From contig JAQWRR010000035.1 of NCBI GenBank assembly GCA_029243585.1, positions 1 to 42,742 on the forward strand: a DNA stretch of 42,742 nt, written 5' to 3'. The number at the start of each line of letters is the position of its first letter. Position 1 is the first letter of the stretch. The position numbers were made by a program, and so were the translations under genes. The DNA comes from Gammaproteobacteria bacterium. GTDB lineage: Bacteria; Pseudomonadota; Gammaproteobacteria; Steroidobacterales; Rariloculaceae. The notes under the pieces are model-generated. The model was given only the letters and a program-made list of their open reading frames with translations, was not told the origin of the DNA and did not search any database. Positions 40,213 to 42,742 of the stretch are shown here, in pieces.

Positions 40213-41715
40213 CTATGGCGTTGCACAGGCAAAATTGCCTGCCTCGTCGACGCTCCCGGTGCCGTCGTAACGCGCAACCTGCGGGTATGGGCACAATGGG
40301 CGTGTGCGCAAGACCTCTCCGTTCTCGCGCTGAGTCGCCAGCACGGCCGCTGGCGTTCTGCCTTCCTCACGCCACTGCTCGAGCACGCTGAGCATGTCGA
40401 ACTCGTTCGGCCCGTGCCCACCGCCGCAATGACCCATGCCTGGCACCATGTAAAGCGCCACGCCTTCTTCGGTGCGCTCCTTGCCGAGCGTTTAGACAAC
40501 CTGTTCGTAGTAGTCTATCGAGCCTGCCGGCGGAATGTTTTGATCCGCCCAGCCATGATAGATCAGTAGGCGCCCGCCACCGCTAATGAATGGCTCGAGA
40601 TCAGCAGACGTCGCTGCGTAAATTCCACCGTCAACTTCGCGTGCGTAATCGAGATGCTCAACAACACTGATGTCGCGGAAATCGAAACGCTCATCGGGGA
40701 ACAACACATGCTGGAACAAACTGATGTACATTTGGTGTGGCTCTCTTGCAGCGACACGTTCCCAGAGCAGCTCGCTGCCCGGCTCCATGCCCGTCGTCAG
40801 GATCTCGCCTGTTCGGGGGTCGGTGATCGTCGAGTAAATCTCGCGCGCGGCCGTAACCTGCGGCTCACTCAAGCAAGCGCTCGTTTCACCACTCTTGCAT
40901 TGGAGCTCACCCGGATCGAAATCGCAGCCGACCGGGTCGCTGATGAGCCGGTCTTCTAGGCCATCACGCGCATCGCACATTTGCATAGCCGCCTCGTGAA
41001 TCAGAGTGAAGTCCGCGCGCTCTAGATAACTTTCCGGTGTCTCATGCGTCGCCCGAATCATACCGAGCGTCTGGAAGGCTACGTCCGTTCGATCGTAACC
41101 CGGCGCGCCGGCTATGATTGCATCGAAGTCGTCCGGATAGCGCTGAGCTTCCATAAACGATTGCCGTCCTCCACCGGAGCAACCATTGAAGTACGAATAA
41201 TCCGGTGCTTTATTGTAGAACGCGCCAACCGTTGCCTTACTCTGAACGGCCATCTGATGCACCGCGCGAGAACCGAAGTCGATGAGTTTCTCCGGATGAC
41301 CGATCGCGAAACTCGCATCGCTCCCGGTATGCCCGGTGTCGGTCGAAGCGGCTGCATACCCGCGGCGTATACCGTTACCCAATGCGTTGTACTGTATCGA
41401 ACCGCCCCAGGCACCGTTGCCGACGGCAAGAAATCTGCCGTTCCAACCAGACATCGGTAGCCAAACCTCAGTCTTGATGTCGGAGTCCCCCGTCGGTGCG
41501 ATCGTAAGCTCGACACGGCAAAACGCCGGCAAGTTGGCCTGCAAAGGCTGGCCGTCCGGTGGCATGAACTGCCCGGACGTCACAGGAATCGACGAAGTCA
41601 CGGTTGTGACATTCAACTTTAACGATGAAGCAAGGCTTTCGCACATAGCCGGAGCGTCTTGCGTGTGCGCGGAAACGGCCCATAGTGCAGCACTGGCGAC
41701 GATGACACTTCTCAT
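40213..41715 (-). pseudogene. Tannase/feruloyl esterase family protein interrupted by an in-frame TAA at 40492-40494
   Basis: N-part: signal peptide, YFNGCSGGGRQSFMEAQRYPDDFDAIIAGAPG, LLIYHGWADQNIPPAGSIDYYEQVV-stop; same frame continues TLGKERTEEGVALYMVPGMGHCGGGHGPNEFDML...NFACATP-stop. Confidence 0.82.
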
Positions 41716-41824
41716 GGTGACTCTCCTTCGGCGACGTTCGGCCGCGCTCATTCTCCTAATGATAGTATGCCTAAGGTACCTTGCTCTGCCAGCAGCCAAC
41801 GCGCCGTCGCGGCCTAGCTTCACT

Positions 41825-42742
41825 TCAGACAGATATTCCCCAAAGCTCCAACGCGTTGCCACCGACAATCGCAATCTTCTCCGCATCGCTCAATCCCGGT
41901 GTTTCTAACACGTGATCTATGGGCCTATCGGCCCATGTGTACGGATAATCCGAGCCGACCACGATGTGATCCGCGCCGTACTGCGCAACCAGGTGCTGCA
42001 AATTCTCGCTCGTAAAGACGAGTGAGTCGAAATACATATCCCTTAGGTAGTCCGTCGGCCGGCGTTCGAGCATCTTGTTGCAGTTTTGCGGAGATCGCTG
42101 ACAGCCGTAGTCGGCACGATCCGCGTACGAGGCGATATAACCGCCACCGTGGGCTGATGCGACCTTGAGATTCGGGAACCGGTCGAGCACGCCTTCGAAA
42201 ATCATATGCGACAGTGCGAGTGTCGTGTCGAGAGGGTTGCCGATGACGTTGCTCAGGAAGCCGTTTCCCTGCAGCCTATCCAGTTCCGGCACGCCGAGCG
42301 GATGAACCCAGATCGGCACGTCGAACTCCTCGACTGCTGCCCAAAACGGATCAAAGCGATCCGCGCCAAGCTCCTCCTCGGCGACATGTCCGCCGAGCGA
42401 AACACCCTTCAGGCCGTACTCCCTGATTCCGGTCGCGAGCTGCTCGGCGGCGAGTTCGGGATGCTGCAAGGCAACGCTCGTCATCGCGACGAGCCGGTCA
42501 GGGTAACGCGAGCAGACCTCGGCGAGGTTGCGATTCTGATAGTCGATAACCCGACGCGCATCGTCAACGTCGAGGCTGTACCAGAATGGATTAACGCTCA
42601 AAATCTCGACGTCGATACCCCATTGGTCCATCAGTGCGATGCGGCTATCGCCGATGATGAGGTTGGCATTGTTGTTCGGCGTCGTCGTGCCGAGGAGCTC
42701 CATCGTGCCCGGGATGATCGTATGCGTGTGCACGTCGACGGT
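41825..42742 (-). CDS. Amidohydrolase-2 (ACMSD-like metal-dependent hydrolase) family protein, 5' end beyond window
   Basis: Frame open to window edge (TVDVHTHTIIPG); VPIWVHPLG, LKVASAHGGGYIASYADR, HIVVGSDYPYTW, metal-ligand His/Asp motifs. Confidence 0.88.
   Translation of the reverse strand, partial: TVDVHTHTIIPGTMELLGTTTPNNNANLIIGDSRIALMDQWGIDVEILSVNPFWYSLDVDDARRVIDYQNRNLAEVCSRYPDRLVAMTSVALQHPELAAEQLATGIREYGLKGVSLGGHVAEEELGADRFDPFWAAVEEFDVPIWVHPLGVPELDRLQGNGFLSNVIGNPLDTTLALSHMIFEGVLDRFPNLKVASAHGGGYIASYADRADYGCQRSPQNCNKMLERRPTDYLRDMYFDSLVFTSENLQHLVAQYGADHIVVGSDYPYTWADRPIDHVLETPGLSDAEKIAIVGGNALELWGISV

Larger units (their letters stand above)
40167..42742. other. Compositionally distinct (higher GC) segment starting just 3' of tRNA-Phe: genomic island edge or assembly junction
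   Basis: Hand count of sample lines: 42481-42540 has 37/60 G+C and 42301-42360 has 33/60, versus 28/60 at 39541-39600; dense GC-rich codons in both ORFs. Confidence 0.6.

Noticed and set aside
40492-40494. Programmed stop read-through or recoded TAA in the tannase gene
   Set aside because: No supporting recoding signal recognised and the other genes terminate normally; a point nonsense mutation or sequencing error is simpler.

Overview
The window looks like a mostly chromosomal, housekeeping segment of a moderate-GC gammaproteobacterium (taxonomy inferred from gene order and protein families). Left to right: the 3' end of a Fis/NtrC-type regulator; SPOR protein, argS and priA (-); pntAB (+); a tandem-domain CMD lipoprotein; a GT25 glycosyltransferase; an AGCS symporter and a thiolase (-); gltBD-msrA (+); a two-component pair (-); rpoH-ftsX-ftsE-ftsY (-); rsmD, coaD and ggt (+); mutM-rpmG-rpmB (-); coaBC-dut (+); pyrE and an AmpG-like MFS protein (-); a small Rieske protein (+); trmB (-); tRNA-Gly(CCC); an SRPBCC protein, mutY and yggX (+); acs (-); tRNA-Phe(GAA). 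Just after tRNA-Phe the composition shifts to clearly higher GC. That segment carries a tannase/feruloyl-esterase-like gene broken by an in-frame TAA, and a partial amidohydrolase. Main points for follow-up: (1) a perfect CIRCE inverted repeat directly upstream of rpoH; (2) a GC-rich, potentially switchable 5' leader before gltB; (3) the tRNA-Phe compositional boundary and interrupted tannase; (4) a 49-bp perfect repeat inside the double-CMD lipoprotein gene that looks like intragenic gene conversion; (5) a two-component pair resembling the 'proteobacterial dedicated sortase system' regulators but with no sortase in view. I found no CRISPR array, transposase, integrase or clear defence system.
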